Of a DNA stretch of 64,000 nucleotides, positions 14,801 through 26,629 are shown in pieces. Source of the stretch: Macrostomum hystrix (lineage: Eukaryota; Platyhelminthes; Macrostomidae); assembly GCA_950097015.1 (NCBI GenBank), contig CATNEN010000002.1:7209501-7273500 (forward strand), in the 5' to 3' direction. Both the position numbers and the translations under genes were made by a program. The notes under the pieces were generated by a model, which worked only from the letters and a program-made list of their open reading frames with translations, did no database searches and had not been told where the DNA came from. The first letter of the stretch is position 1; each line of letters starts with the position of its first letter.

Positions 14801-16663
14801 ACTATCAATGCTGAGCCTAGATAACTATCAATGCCGTGCCTAGATAACTATCAAAGCTGAGCCGAGATAACTGTCAATGCTGAGCCTAGATAACTATCAA
14901 TGCTGAGCCTAGATAACTATCAATGCTGAGCCTAGATAACTATCAAAGCTGAGCCTAGATAACTATCAATGCTGAGCCTAGATAACTATCAATGCTGAGC
15001 CTAGATAACTATCAATGCTGAGCCTAGATAACTATCAATGCTGAGCCGAGATAACTATCAATGCCGTGCCTAGATAACTATCAATGCTGAGCCTAGATAA
15101 CTATCAATGCTGATCCTAGATAACTATCAATGCTGAGCCTAGATAACTATCAATGCTGAGCCTAGATAACTATCAATTCTGAGCCTAGATAACTATCAAT
15201 GCTGAGCCTAGATAACTATCAATGCTGAGCCTAGATAACTATCAATGCCGTGCCTAGATAACTATCAAAGCTGAGCCGAGATAACTGTCAATGCTGAGCC
15301 TAGATAACTATCAATGCTGAGCCTAGATAACTATCAATGCTGAGCCTAGATAACTATCAATGCTGAGCCTAGATAACTATCAAAGCTGAGCCTAGATAAC
15401 TATCAAAGCTGAGCCTAGATAACTATCAATGCTGAGCCTGGATAACTATCAATGCTGAGCCTAGATAACTATCAATGCTGAGCCTAGATAACTATCAATG
15501 CTGTGCCTAGATAACTATCGATGCTGTGCCTAGATATCTATAAAAATGTTGAGCCTAGATAACTATCAACGCTGAGCCTAGATAACTATCGATGCTGTGC
15601 CTAGATATCTATAAAAATGTTGAGCCTAGATAACTATCGATGCTGTGCCTAGATATCTATAAAAATGTTGAGCCTAGATAACTATCGATGCTGTGCCTAG
15701 ATCTCTATAAAAATGTTGAGCCTAGATAACTATCAACGCTGAGCCTAGATAACTATCGATGCTGTGCCTAGATATCTATAAAAATGTTGAGCCTAGATAA
15801 CTATCGATGCTGTGCCTAGATCTCTATAAAAATGTTGAGCCTAGATAACTATCAACGCTGAGCCTAGATAACTATCGATGCTGTGCCTAGATATCTATAA
15901 AAATGTTGAGCCTAGATAACTATCGATGCTGTGCCTAGATCTCTATAAAAATGTTGAGCCTAGTAATCTATAAGAATGTTGAGCCTAGATATGGATCGAT
16001 TCTGAGCCTAGGAATCTATTAATTCTAAGCCTAGATATCTATCAATGCTTTTGCAAGTAAGTAAGCAAGTAAGCAAGTAAGTAAGCAAGTATAATCAAGA
16101 AATGCTACTTGCTGCCAAGAAAGGCCGATCACTTGAATCAATTCAGTTCTCAGCTGTTGCCTTTGGAGTATGCTGTGATGTGAAGGAATCTGCTATAATT
16201 GAAATCTGCTATATCTGCAAAATGAGTTTGAATAAAACTCAATAAATAAAAATAAAAAAATATCTCAGTGCCGAACAGATAACAGAAGCCAGCTCAGCCT
16301 GTGCACATTGGGCAGTAATTATCTCGCCAGTGGGGTTGACACAGCTATGCACATTTGGGTGAGAAATTCCTTATCAGTACGCTCGCCTAACAAAACTGGC
16401 TCTGATGCAATCATTAAAATTGGCACTGGAGCCTCACTGCGCACAAGCTGAAAACAAGAATGCATTAGAAAAGCCTATTTAAAACAGTTTTTCGAATATT
16501 TAATCCCCTTGGCAATGAAATTAAGCTTAATAAAAATACGTGTACCGATTCCGGCCCATTTGTGATCTTTTGGCGAAGGTATTGCGAAAATCGGTTGAGC
16601 CGTTCGAGAGCTAGTCGATTGCAAACATACAAGCAAGATTTTCATTTTTAGTATATTAGAAGA
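5805..16663 (-). mobile_element. Giant Helitron-like element, 10.9 kb, carrying a 23-bp array
   Basis: On the minus strand the 3' end is a hairpin (GGTCCCC-AAA-GGGGGGCC) followed by CTAAATTG and the terminal CTAG (plus 5,805-5,808). This directly abuts the 5' TC end of the preceding element. The 5' end at about 16,660 is the shared TCTAATATAC...GAAAATC sequence, and the last 290 bp or so match the compact elements next door. Everything between is a 23-bp minisatellite plus about 600 bp of AT-rich sequence with TAAG/CAAG microsatellite (16,046-16,110). No coding capacity. It has both expected termini, so it can be read as one mobile unit that a satellite has inflated. Confidence 0.6.
5880..16045. 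repeat. 10-kb 23-bp minisatellite with higher-order repeats
   Basis: Roughly 440 copies of a 23-bp unit containing CCTAGATAACTATCAATG. Monomers degenerate towards both ends (5,880-6,400 and 15,530-16,045), as in arrays homogenised from the middle. A 25-bp variant containing TTATCTACAAAAATG recurs at about 6,864, 7,257, 8,710, 10,971, 12,420, 12,905 and 13,290. A TGTGTCTAG variant recurs at 10,249 and 11,700, giving a 1,451-bp higher-order unit (62 x 23 + 25). Stop codons occur in every frame. Confidence 0.95.
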
Positions 16664-17019
16664 CTAGCTGCCTTCGCTACCCTCTGGGTAGCCTCCCTGT
16701 GAGTTCTTATCAGTACGTCAGTACGCGCGTGCGTTATCAAAACTGGCTCTGATGCAATCATTAAAATTGGCACTGGAGGCCTCACTGTGCACAAGCTGAA
16801 AACAAGAATGCATTAGAAAAGCCTATTTAAAACTGTTTTTCGAATATTTAATCCCCTTGCCAATGGAATTAAGCTTAATAAAATTACGTGTACCGATTCC
16901 GGCCCATTTGTGATCTTTTGGCGAAGGAATTGCGAAAATCGGTTGAGCCGTTCGGGAGCTAGTCGATTGCAAACATACAAACATACAAACATACAAGATT
17001 TTCATTTTTAGTATATTAA
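16664..17019 (-). mobile_element. Compact Helitron-like element 1 (356 bp)
   Basis: Minus-strand 3' end: hairpin GCTACCC-AGA-GGGTAGC, then GAAGGCAG and CTAG. 5' end: TAATATACTAAAAATGAAAATC after a (TATGTTTG)n tract. The next element's CTAG follows immediately. Confidence 0.7.
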
Positions 17020-17350
17020 CTAGCTGCCTTCGCTACCCTCTGGGTAGCCTCCCTTGAGTTCTTATCAGTGCCTTATCAAAATTGGCTCTGATGCAATCAT
17101 TAAAATTGGCACTGGAGCCTCACTGTGCACAAGCTGAAAACAAGAATGCATTAGAAAAGCCTATTTAAAACAGTTTTTCGAATATTTAATCCCCTTGGCA
17201 ATGAAATTAAGCTTAATAAAAATACGTGTACCGATTCCGGCCCATTTGTGATCTTTTGGCGAAGGAATTTTGAAAATCGGTTGAGCCGTTCGGGAGCTAG
17301 TCGATTGCAAACATACAAACATACAAGATTTTCATTTTTAGTATATTAGA
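17020..17350 (-). mobile_element. Compact Helitron-like element 2
   Basis: Same termini and hairpin as its neighbours. It ends TATTAGA on the plus strand and is followed without a gap by the next CTAG. Confidence 0.7.
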
Positions 17351-17703
17351 CTAGCTGCCTTCGCTACCCTCTGGGTAGCCTGCCTGTGAGTTCTTATCAG
17401 TACGCGTGCGTTATCAAAACTGCAGGCTCTGATGCAATCATTAAATTTGTCACTGGAGGCCTCACTGTGCACAAGCTGAAAACAAGAATGCATTAGAAAA
17501 GCCTATTTAAAACTGTTTTTCGAATATTTAATCCCCTTGGCAATGAAATTAAGCTTAATAAAATTACGTGTACCGATTCCGGCCCAATTGTGATCTTTTG
17601 GCGAAGGAATTGTGAAAATCGGTTGAGCCGTTCGGGAGCTAGTCGATTGCAAACATACAAGCAAGCAAGCAAGATTTTCATTTTTAGTATATAAGAAAGA
17701 AGA
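17351..17703 (-). mobile_element. Compact Helitron-like element 3
   Basis: Same structure. The subterminal microsatellite is (GCAA)n rather than (ACAT/CAAA)n, and the 5' end has a few extra purines (AAGAAAGA) before the next CTAG. Confidence 0.7.
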
Positions 17704-18052
17704 CTAGCTGCCTTCGCTACCCTCTGGGTAGCCTCCCTGTGAGTTCTTATCAGTACGCGCGTGCGTTATCAAAACTGGCTCTGATGCAATCATTAAAATT
17801 GGCACTGGAGGCCTCACTGTGCACAAGCTGAAAACAAGAATGCATTAGAAAAGCCTATTTAAAGCAGTTTTTCGAATATTTAATCCCCTTGGCAATGAAA
17901 TTAAGCTTAATAAAATTACGTGTACCGATTCGGGCCCATTTGTGATCTTTTGGCGAAGGAATTTTGAAAATCGGTTGAGCCGTTCGGGAGCTAGTCGATT
18001 GCAAACATACAAGCAAGCAAGCAAGCAAGATTTTCATTTTTAGTATATTAGA
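17704..18052 (-). mobile_element. Compact Helitron-like element 4
   Basis: Same termini, with a longer (GCAA)n tract near the 5' end. Confidence 0.7.
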
Positions 18053-18199
18053 CTAGCTGCCTTCGCTACCCTCTGGGTAGCCTCCCTTGAGTTCTTATCA
18101 GTGCCTTATCAAAACTGGCTCTGATGCAATCATTAAAATTGGCACTGGAGCCTCACTGTGCACAAGCTGAAAACAAGAATGCATTAGTTTAGTATATTA
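18053..18199 (-). mobile_element. Internally deleted Helitron-like element (147 bp)
   Basis: Has the 3' hairpin and CTAG, but jumps from GAATGCATTAG directly to TTTAGTATATTA, losing the central 190 bp or so and most of the 5' region while keeping the very end. The intact head-to-tail junctions on both sides suggest the deletion happened after the train formed. Confidence 0.65.
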
Positions 18200-18580
18200 C
18201 TAGCTGCCTTCGCTACCCTCTGGGTAGCCTCCCTTGAGTTCTTATCAGTGCCTTATCAAAACTGGCTCTGATGCAATCATTAAAATTGGCACTGGAGCCT
18301 CACTGTGCACAAGCTGAAAACAAGAATGCATTAGAAAAGCCTATTTAAAACAGTTTTTCGAATATTTAATCCCCTTGGCAATGGAATTAAGCTTAATAAA
18401 AATACGTGTACCGATTCCGGCCCATTTGTGATCTTTTGGTGAAGGAATTGTGAAAATCGGTTGAGCCGTTCGGGAGCTAGTCGATTGCAAACAAGCAAGC
18501 AAGCAAGCAAGCAAGCAAGATTTTCATTTTTAGTATATTAGAAAGCAAGCAAGCAAGATTTTCATTTTTAGTATATTAGA
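18200..18580 (-). mobile_element. Compact Helitron-like element with doubled 5' end
   Basis: Typical element whose 5' terminal stretch (GCAAGATTTTCATTTTTAGT and following bases on the plus strand) occurs twice in succession (18,505-18,541 and 18,543-18,580), as if a second end had been added by slippage or an aborted insertion. Confidence 0.65.
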
Positions 18581-18679
18581 CTAGCAAGTTTTGCCCCCCT
18601 TCGGGGAGCAGAAATACTTTCAATTCGTCTAGTATATACTTTTTAGCAGCTGAATTTACAGCTTTTTAAAGCTACAATG

Positions 18680-20285
18680 AACCCCCAGTTGACAATGATC
18701 CCCCAGTTGACAATGATCCCCCAGTTGACAATGAACCCCCAGTTGACAATGAACCCCCAGTTGACAACGATCCCACAGTTGACAATGATCCCCCATTTGA
18801 CAATGATCCCCCAGTTGACAATGATCCCACAGTTAACAATGATCCCCCAGTTGACAAAGATCCCCCAGTTCACAATGATCACCCAGTTGATGATGATCCC
18901 CCAGTTGATGATGATCCCCCAGTTGACAATGAACCCCCAGTTGACAATGAACCCCCAGTTGACAACGATCCCACAGTTGACAATGATCCCCCATTTGACA
19001 ATGATCCCCCAGTTGACAATGATCCCACAGTTGACAATGATCCCCCAGTTGACAAAGATCCCCCAGTTCACAATGATCACCCAGTTGATGATGATCCCCC
19101 AGTTGATGATGATCCCCCAGTTGAAAATGATCCCCCAGTTGACAATGATCCCCCAGTTGACAATGATCCCCCAGTTGACAATGATCCCCCAGTTAACAAA
19201 GATCCCCCAGTTCACAATGATCCCCCAGTTGATGAAGTCTCCCCATTGATGATGATCCCCAGTTAACAATGTTCCTCCATTTGACAATGTTCGCCCAGTT
19301 GACAATGATCCCCCAGTTGATGATGATCACCCAGTTGACAATAATCCCCCAGTTAATGATGATGCCCCAGTTGACAATGAACCCCCAGTTGACAATGAAC
19401 CCCCAGTTGACAACGATCCCACAGTTGACAATGATCCCCCATTTGACAATGATCCCCCAGTTGACAATGATCCCACAGTTGACAATGATCCCCCAGTTGA
19501 CAAAGATCCCCCAGTTCACAATGATCACCCAGTTGATGATGATCCCCCAGTTGATGATGATCCCCCAGTTGAAAATGATCCCCCAGTTGACAATGATCCC
19601 CCATTTGACAATGATCCCCCAGTTGACAATGATCCCCCAGTTAACAAAGATCCCCCAGTTCACAATGATCCCCCAGTTGATGAAGTCTCCCCATTGATGA
19701 TGATCCCCAGTTAACAATGTTCCTCCATTTGACAATGTTCCCCCAGTTAACAATGATCCCCCAGTTGATGATGATCACCCAGTTGACAATGATCCCCCAG
19801 TTGACAATGATCCCCCAGTTGACAATGATCCCCCAGTTGAAAATGATCCCCCAGTTGACAATGATCCCCCAGTTAATGATGATCCCCCAGTTGAAAATGA
19901 TCCCCCAGTTGACAATGATCCCCCAGTTGAGAATGATCCCCCAGTTGACAATGATCCCCCAGTTAACAAAGATCCCCCAGTTCACAATGATCCCCCAGTT
20001 GATGAAGTCTCCCCATTGATGATGATCCCTAGTTAACAATGTTCCTCCAGTTGACAATGTTCCCCCAGTTGACAATGATCCCCCAGTTGATGATGATCCC
20101 CCAGTTGACAATGATCCCCCATTTGACAATGATCCCCCAGTTGACAATGATCCCCCAGTTGACAATGATCCCCCGGTTGACATTGATCCCCCAGTCGACA
20201 ATTATCCCCCAGTTTACCATGATCCCCCAGTTCACCATGATCCCCATTTTGATGATGACTCCCCAGTTGACGTTGATTTTTCAAG
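18680..20285. repeat. 18-bp minisatellite with 13-monomer sub-repeats
   Basis: About 89 copies of the GATCCCCCAGTTGACAAT unit. Blocks of identical variant order recur, visible as repeated strings of substituted monomers (AATGAACCC, AACGATCCCACAG, CCATTTG, AAAGATC). Frames are open on both strands because the period is a multiple of three. Confidence 0.95.
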
Positions 20286-20289
20286 CAGG

Positions 20290-23200
20290 TTAGCCAAGAT
20301 TCAAACTCAGGTTTCGCCATGTTTTAAACCCTGGTGGGCTATGATTCAAACTCTCGTTTTGCCATGATTCAAACTCTGGTTTAGCCATGATTCAGACGCT
20401 GGTTTAGCCATGATTCAGACGCTGGTTTAGCCATGATTCAGACTCTGGTTTAGCCATGATACAGACTCTGGTTTAGCCATGATTCAAACTCTGGTTTAGC
20501 CATGATTCAAACTCTGGTTTAGCCATGATTCAGACGCTGGTTTAGCCATGATTCAGACTCTGGTTAAGCCATGATTCAGACTCTGGTTTAGCCATGATTC
20601 AAACTCTGGTTTAGCCATGATTCAGACTCTGGTTTAGCCATGATTCAGACGCTGGTTTAGCCATGATTCAGACTCTGGTTTAGCCATGATTCAGACTCTG
20701 GTTTAGCCATGATTCAGATTCTGGTTTAGCCATGATTCAAACTCTGGTTTAGCCATGATTCAGACTCTGGTTTAGCCATGATTCAGACTATGGTTTAGCC
20801 ATGATTCAGACTCCAGTTTTGCCATGATTCAGACTCTGGTTTAGCCATGATTCAGACTATGGTTTAGCCATGATTCAGACTCCAGTTTTGCCATGATTCA
20901 GACTCTGGTTTAGCCATGATTCAGACTCTGGTTTAGCCATGATTCAGACTCTGGTTAAGCCATGATTCAGACTCTGGTTTAGCCATGATTTAAATTCTGG
21001 TTTAGCCATGATTCAGACTCTGGTTTAGCCATGATTCAAACTCTGGTTTAGCCATGATTCAAACTCTGGTTTAGCCATGATTCAGACGCTGGTTTAGCCA
21101 TGATTCAGACTCTGGTTAAGCCATGATTCAGACTCTGGTTTAGCCATGATTCAGACTCTGGTTTAGCCATGATTCAAACTCTGGTTTAGCCATGATTCAA
21201 ACTCTGGTTTAGCCATGATTCAGACGCTGGTTTAGCCATGATTCAGACTCTAGTTTAGCCATGATTCAGACTATGGTTTAGCCATGATTCAGACTCCAGT
21301 TTTGCCATGATTCAGACTCTGGTTTAGCCATGATTCAGACTCTGGTTTAGCCATGATTCAGACTCTGGTTAAGCCATGATTCAGACTCTGGTTTAGCCAT
21401 GATTCAAACTCTGGTTTAGCCATGATTCAAACTCTGGTTTAGCCATGATTCAAACTCTGGTTTAGCCATGATTCAAACTCTGGTTTAGCCATGATTCAGA
21501 CGCTGGTTTAGCCATGATTCAGACTCTAGTTTAGCCATGATTCAGACTATGGTTTAGCCATGATTCAGACTCCAGTTTTGCCATGATTCAGACTCTGGTT
21601 TAGCCATGATTCAGACTCTGGTTTAGCCATGATTCAGACTCTGGTTAAGCCATGATTCAGACTCTGGTTTAGCCATGATTTAAATTCTGGTTTAGCAATG
21701 ATTCAGACTCTGGTTTAGCCATGATTCAAACTCTGGTTAAGCCATGATTCAAACTCTGGTTTAGCCATGATTCAAACTCTGGTTTAGCCATGATTCAGAC
21801 GCTGGTTTAGCCATGATTCAGACTCTGGTTTAGCCATGATTCAGACTCTGGTTTAGCCATGATTCAGACTCTGGTTTAGCCATGATTCAAACTCTGGTTA
21901 AGCCATGATTCAAACTCTGGTTTAGCCATGATTCAGACGCTGGTTTAGCCATGATTCAGACTCTAGTTTAGCCATGATTCAGACTCTGGTTTAGCCATGA
22001 TTCAGACTCTAGTTTAGCCATGATTCAGACTCTGGTTTAGCCATGATTCAGACTCTAGTTTAGCCATGATTCAGACTCTGGTTTAGCCATGATTCAGACT
22101 CTAGTTTAGCCATGATTCAGACTCTGGTTTAGCCATGATTCAGACTCTGGTTTAGCCATGATTCAGACTCTGGTTTAGCCATGATTCAGACTCTGGTTTA
22201 GCCATGATTCAAACTCTGGTTTAGCCATGATTCAAACTCTGGTTTAGCCATGATTCAGACGCTGGTTTAGCCATGATTCAGACTCTAGTTTAGCCATGAT
22301 TCAGACTATGGTTTAGCCATGATTCAGACTCCAGTTTTGCCATGATTCAGACTCTGGTTTAGCCATGATTCAGACTCTGGTTTAGCCATGATTCAGACTC
22401 TGGTTAAGCCATGATTCAGACTCTGGTTTAGCCATGATTCAAACTCTGGTTAAGCCATGATTCAAACTCTGGTTTAGCCATGATTCAAACTCTGGTTAAG
22501 CCATGATTCAAACTCTGGTTTAGCCATGATTCAGACGCTGGTTTAGCCATGATTCAGACTCTAGTTTAGCCATGATTCAGACTATGGTTTAGCCATGATT
22601 CAGACTCCAGTTTTGCCATGATTCAGACTCTGGTTTAGCCATGATTCAGACTCTGGTTTAGCCATGATTCAGACTCTGGTTAAGCCATGATTCAGACTCT
22701 GGTTTAGCCATGATTTAAATTCTGGTTTAGCAATGATTCAGACTCTGGTTTAGCCATGATTCAAACTCTGGTTAAGCCATGATTCAAACTCTGGTTTAGC
22801 CATGATTCAAACTCTGGTTTAGCCATGATTCAGACGCTGGTTTAGCCATGATTCAGACTCTGGTTTAGCCATGATTCAGACTCTGGTTTAGCCATGATTC
22901 AGACTCTGGTTTAGCCATGATTCAAACTCTGGTTAAGCCATGATTCAAACTCTGGTTTAGCCATGATTCAGACGCTGGTTTAGCCATGATTCAGACTCTA
23001 GTTTAGCCATGATTCAGACTCTGGTTTAGCCATGATTCAGACTCTAGTTTAGCCATGATTCAGACTCTGGTTTAGCCATGATTCAGACTCTAGTTTAGCC
23101 ATGATTCAGACTCTGGTTTAGCCATGATTCAGACTCTAGTTTAGCCATGATTCAGACTCTGGTTTAGCCATGATTCAGACTCTGGTTTAGCCATGATTCA

Positions 23201-24235
23201 GACTCTGGTTTAGCCATGATTCAGACTCTGGTTTAGCCATGATTCAAACTCTGGTTTAGCCATGATTCAAACTCTGGTTTAGCCATGATTCAGACGCTGG
23301 TTTAGCCATGATTCAGACTCTAGTTTAGCCATGATTCAGACTATGGTTTAGCCATGATTCAGACTCCAGTTTTGCCATGATTCAGACTCTGGTTTAGCCA
23401 TGATTCAGACTCTGGTTTAGCCATGATTCAGACTCTGGTTAAGCCATGATTCAGACTCTGGTTTAGCCATGATTCAAACTCTGGTTAAGCCATGATTCAA
23501 ACTCTGGTTTAGCCATGATTCAAACTCTGGTTTGCCATGATTCAAACTCTGGTTTAGCCATGATTCAGACGCTGGTTTAGCCATGATTCAGACTCTAGTT
23601 TAGCCATGATTCAGACTATGGTTTAGCCATGATTCAGACTCCAGTTTTGCCATGATTCAGACTCTGGTTTAGCCATGATTCAGACTCTGGTTTAGCCATG
23701 ATTCAGACTCTGGTTAAGCCATGATTCAGACTCTGGTTTAGCCATGATTTAAATTCTGGTTTAGCAATGATTCAGACTCTGGTTTAGCCATGATTCAAAC
23801 TCTGGTTAAGCCATGATTCAAACTCTGGTTTAGCCATGATTCAAACTCTGGTTTAGCCATGATTCAGACGCTGGTTTAGCCATGATTCAGACTCTGGTTT
23901 AGCCATGATTCAGACTCTGGTTTAGCCATGATTCAGACTCTGGTTTAGCCATGATTCAAACTCTGGTTAAGCCATGATTCAAACTCTGGTTTAGCCATGA
24001 TTCAGACGCTGGTTTAGCCATGATTCAGACTCTAGTTTAGCCATGATTCAGACTCTGGTTTAGCCATGATTCAGACTCTAGTTTAGCCATGATTCAGACT
24101 CTGGTTTAGCCATGATTCAGACTCTAGTTTAGCCATGATTCAGACTCTGGTTTAGCCATGATTCAGACTCCAGTTTAGCCATGATTCAGACGCTGGTTTA
24201 GCCATGATTCAAGCTCTATTTTTGCCATGATTCAA
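20290..24235. repeat. 23-bp minisatellite with 1,035-bp higher-order unit
   Basis: About 170 copies of the GGTTTAGCCATGATTC unit. The diagnostic monomer with CTCCAGTTTTGCC recurs at 22,331 and 23,366 (1,035 bp = 45 monomers exactly) and at 22,607 and 23,641 (1,034 bp, one monomer near 23,530 having lost a base). Earlier copies at 21,296 and 21,561 fit the same spacing. Confidence 0.95.
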
Positions 24236-24334
24236 ATTCAGGTTTGCTATGATTTATGATATTTTATTTACGAAATGAAAAAATAAATTAAAATAATCTT
24301 CAATCACTACTGGCTGAAAATTAGTCTAAATGAT

Positions 24335-24430
24335 TTGACGCAGTGCAGAATCGAACCCTAGCCTAGCCTAACCTATTCCTAGTGCCTACACATCGGCTAT
24401 TCCGACTGTTGGTTAGTGGGTGCAAAAATC
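24335..24430 (-). ncRNA. tRNA-like (SINE-head) sequence, second copy
   Basis: Nearly identical to 5,305-5,400: A-box-like TAGCCGATGTG at 24,389-24,399 and B box GGGTTCGATTC at 24,348-24,358, minus strand, in the same position within the host element. Confidence 0.5.
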
Positions 24431-24876
24431 AGCCTTATAAAATGAATTCTCAAAGTTCTGGCTTTGTACAATGAAGTAAGAAAATAGAGTACACTCAGTC
24501 TCGCGGTTGGTTGTGTACATTTATTTCCAATTTGTCTCCAGAGTGCAGGCTTCAAATTCAATCAGCTAGGGGTTGTTGCGCAATTTGACGATGCAATTCT
24601 AATTCAGTGGCTGTCAATGAAATTCTCAATAGGCCAAGATGGTTTGACCTTTGAAAAAATCATGTTTTTCGAATATTTAATCCCTTTAGCAATAAAGTTA
24701 AGCTTAATAAAAATACGTGTAAAATTCTGCCCATATTTGGCATATTTTGGTAAAGAAATGGTGAAAATCGGTTGAGCCGTTTGGGAGAAAATCAATTACA
24801 AGCAACCAAGCAAGCATTTCATTTTTAGTATATTAGAAGCAAGCAAGATTTTCATTTTTAGTATATTAGATATAGA

Positions 24877-25265
24877 CTAGCTGCCTTCGCTACCCTCTGG
24901 GTAGCCTCCCTGTGAGTTCTTATCAGTACGTCAGTACGCGCGTGCGTTATCAAAACTGGCTCTGATGCAATCATTAAAATTGGCACTGGAGGCCTCACTG
25001 TGCACAAGCTGTAAACAAGAATGCATTAGAAAAGCCTATTTAAAGCTGTTTTTCGAATATTTAATCCCCTTGCCAATGGAATTAAGCTTAATAAAAATAC
25101 GTGTACCGATTCCGGCCCATTTGTGATCTTTTGGCGAAGGAATTGCGAAAATCGGTTGAGCCGTTCGGGAGCTAGTCGATTGCAAACATACAAGCAAGCA
25201 AGATTTTCATTTTTAGTATATTAGATTCATTTTTAGTATATAGATCATTTTTAGTATATAGAAGA
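24877..25265 (-). mobile_element. Compact Helitron-like element with tripled 5' tip
   Basis: Standard 3' hairpin and CTAG. The 5' tip is repeated three times in shortened form (TTCATTTTTAGTATATTAGA, then ATTTTTAGTATATAGA twice) before the next element. Confidence 0.65.
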
Positions 25266-25612
25266 CTAGCTGCCTTCGCTACCCTCTGGGTAGCCTCCCT
25301 GTGAGTTCTTATCAGTTCGTTATCAAAACTGGCTCTGATGCAATCATTAAAATTGGCACTGGAGCCTCACTGTGCACAAGCTGAAAACAAGAATGCATTA
25401 GAAAAGCCTATTTAAAACAGTTTTTCGAATATTTAATCCCCTTGGCAATGGAATTAAGCTTAATAAAAATACGTGTACCGATTCCAGCCCAATTGCGATC
25501 TTTTAGTGAAGGAATTTTGAAAATCGGTTGAGCCGTTCGGGAGCTAGTCGATTGCAAACAAACATACAAACATACAAACATACAAGATTTTCATTTTTAG
25601 TATATTAGAAGA
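25266..25612 (-). mobile_element. Compact Helitron-like element
   Basis: Hairpin GCTACCC-AGA-GGGTAGC and CTAG at the minus-strand 3' end, ACAAACAT microsatellite and TCTAATATAC at the 5' end. Confidence 0.7.
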
Positions 25613-25940
25613 CTAGCTGCCTTCGCTACCCTCTGGGTAGCCTCACTGGAGTTCTTATCAGTGCGTTATCAAAATTGGCTCCGATGCAATCATTAAAATT
25701 GGCACTGGAGGCCTCACTGTGCACAAGCTGAAAACAAGAATGCATTAGAAAAGCCTATTTAAAACTGTTTTTCGAATATTTAATCCCCTTGCCAATGGAA
25801 TTAAGCTTAATAAAAATACGTGTACCGATTCCGGCCCATTTGTGATCTTTTGGCGAAGGAATTTTGAAAATCGGTTGAGCCGTTCGGGAGCTAGTCGATT
25901 GCAAACAAACATACAAGATTTTCATTTTTAGTATATTAGA
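25613..25940 (-). mobile_element. Compact Helitron-like element
   Basis: Same termini. Shares the diagnostic bases GCCTCACTGGAG and GGCTCCGATG with the element at 28,005, so those two are closest relatives. Confidence 0.7.
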
Positions 25941-26300
25941 CTAGCTGCCTTCGCTACCCTCTGGGTAGCCTCCCTGTGAGTTCTTATCAGTACGCGCGTG
26001 CGTTATCAAAACTGGCTCTGATGCAATCATTAAAATTGGCACTGGAGGCCTCACTGTGCACAAGCTGAAAACAAGAATGCATTAGAAAAGCCTATTTAAA
26101 ACAGTTTTTCGAATATTTAATCCCCTTGGCAATGGAATTAAGCTTAATAAAAATACGTGTACCGATTCCGGCCCATTTGTGATCTTTTGGCGAAGGAATT
26201 GCGAAAATCGGTTGAGCCGTTCGGGAGCTAGTCGATTGCAAACATACAAACATACAAACATACAAACAAGATTTTCATTTTTAGTATATTAGAAGATAGA
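25941..26300 (-). mobile_element. Compact Helitron-like element
   Basis: Same termini; 5' tip followed by AGATAGA before the next CTAG. Confidence 0.7.
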
Positions 26301-26629
26301 CTAGCTGCCTTCGCTACCCTCTGGGTAGCCTCGCTTGAGTTCTTATCAGTTCGTTATCAAAACTGGCTCTGATGCAATCATTAAAATTGGCACTGGAGCC
26401 TCACTGTGCACAAGCTGAAAACAAGAATGCATTAGAAAAGCCTATTTAAAACAGTTTTTCGAATATTTAATCCCCTTGGCAATGAAATTAAGCTTAATAA
26501 AAATACGTGTACCGATTCCGGCCCATTTGTGATCTTTTGGCGAAGGAATTGTGAAAATCGGTTGAGCCGTTCGGGAGCTAGTCGATTGCAAACATACAAG
26601 ATTTTCATTTTTAGTATAATAGATATAGA
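26301..26629 (-). mobile_element. Compact Helitron-like element
   Basis: Same termini; the 5' tip is slightly altered (AGTATAATAGATATAGA). Its GCCTCGCTTGAG variant links it to the element at 28,334. Confidence 0.7.

Larger units (their letters stand above)
18581..24836 (-). mobile_element. Giant Helitron-like element, 6.3 kb, with 18-bp and 23-bp arrays
   Basis: Both termini are inside the window. The minus-strand 3' end is a hairpin (GCTCCCC-GAA-GGGGGGC) followed by AAAACTTG and CTAG at 18,581-18,584. The 5' end TCTAATATACTAAAAATG is at 24,836, followed on the plus strand by a second partial 5' end (24,837-24,876). It contains an 18-bp array, a 23-bp array, a tRNA-like sequence and a 600-bp 5' region nearly identical to that of the element at 1-5,804. 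It is the best complete example of a Helitron-like unit built around minisatellites. No transposase ORF. Confidence 0.65.

Noticed and set aside
18643-20320. Similar long open frames in the second 18-bp array
   Set aside because: Same reason; the frames are open on both strands simultaneously and shift with indels.
1-24235. CRISPR array
   Set aside because: The units are contiguous tandem monomers without unique spacers, and the sequence is eukaryotic.
5557-24795. Repeated 60-residue frames on the minus strand (MKILxxCLxVC...RTAQPIF)
   Set aside because: They run across the 5' region of each Helitron-like element, include the microsatellite, and differ by frameshifts between copies; no selection for protein.
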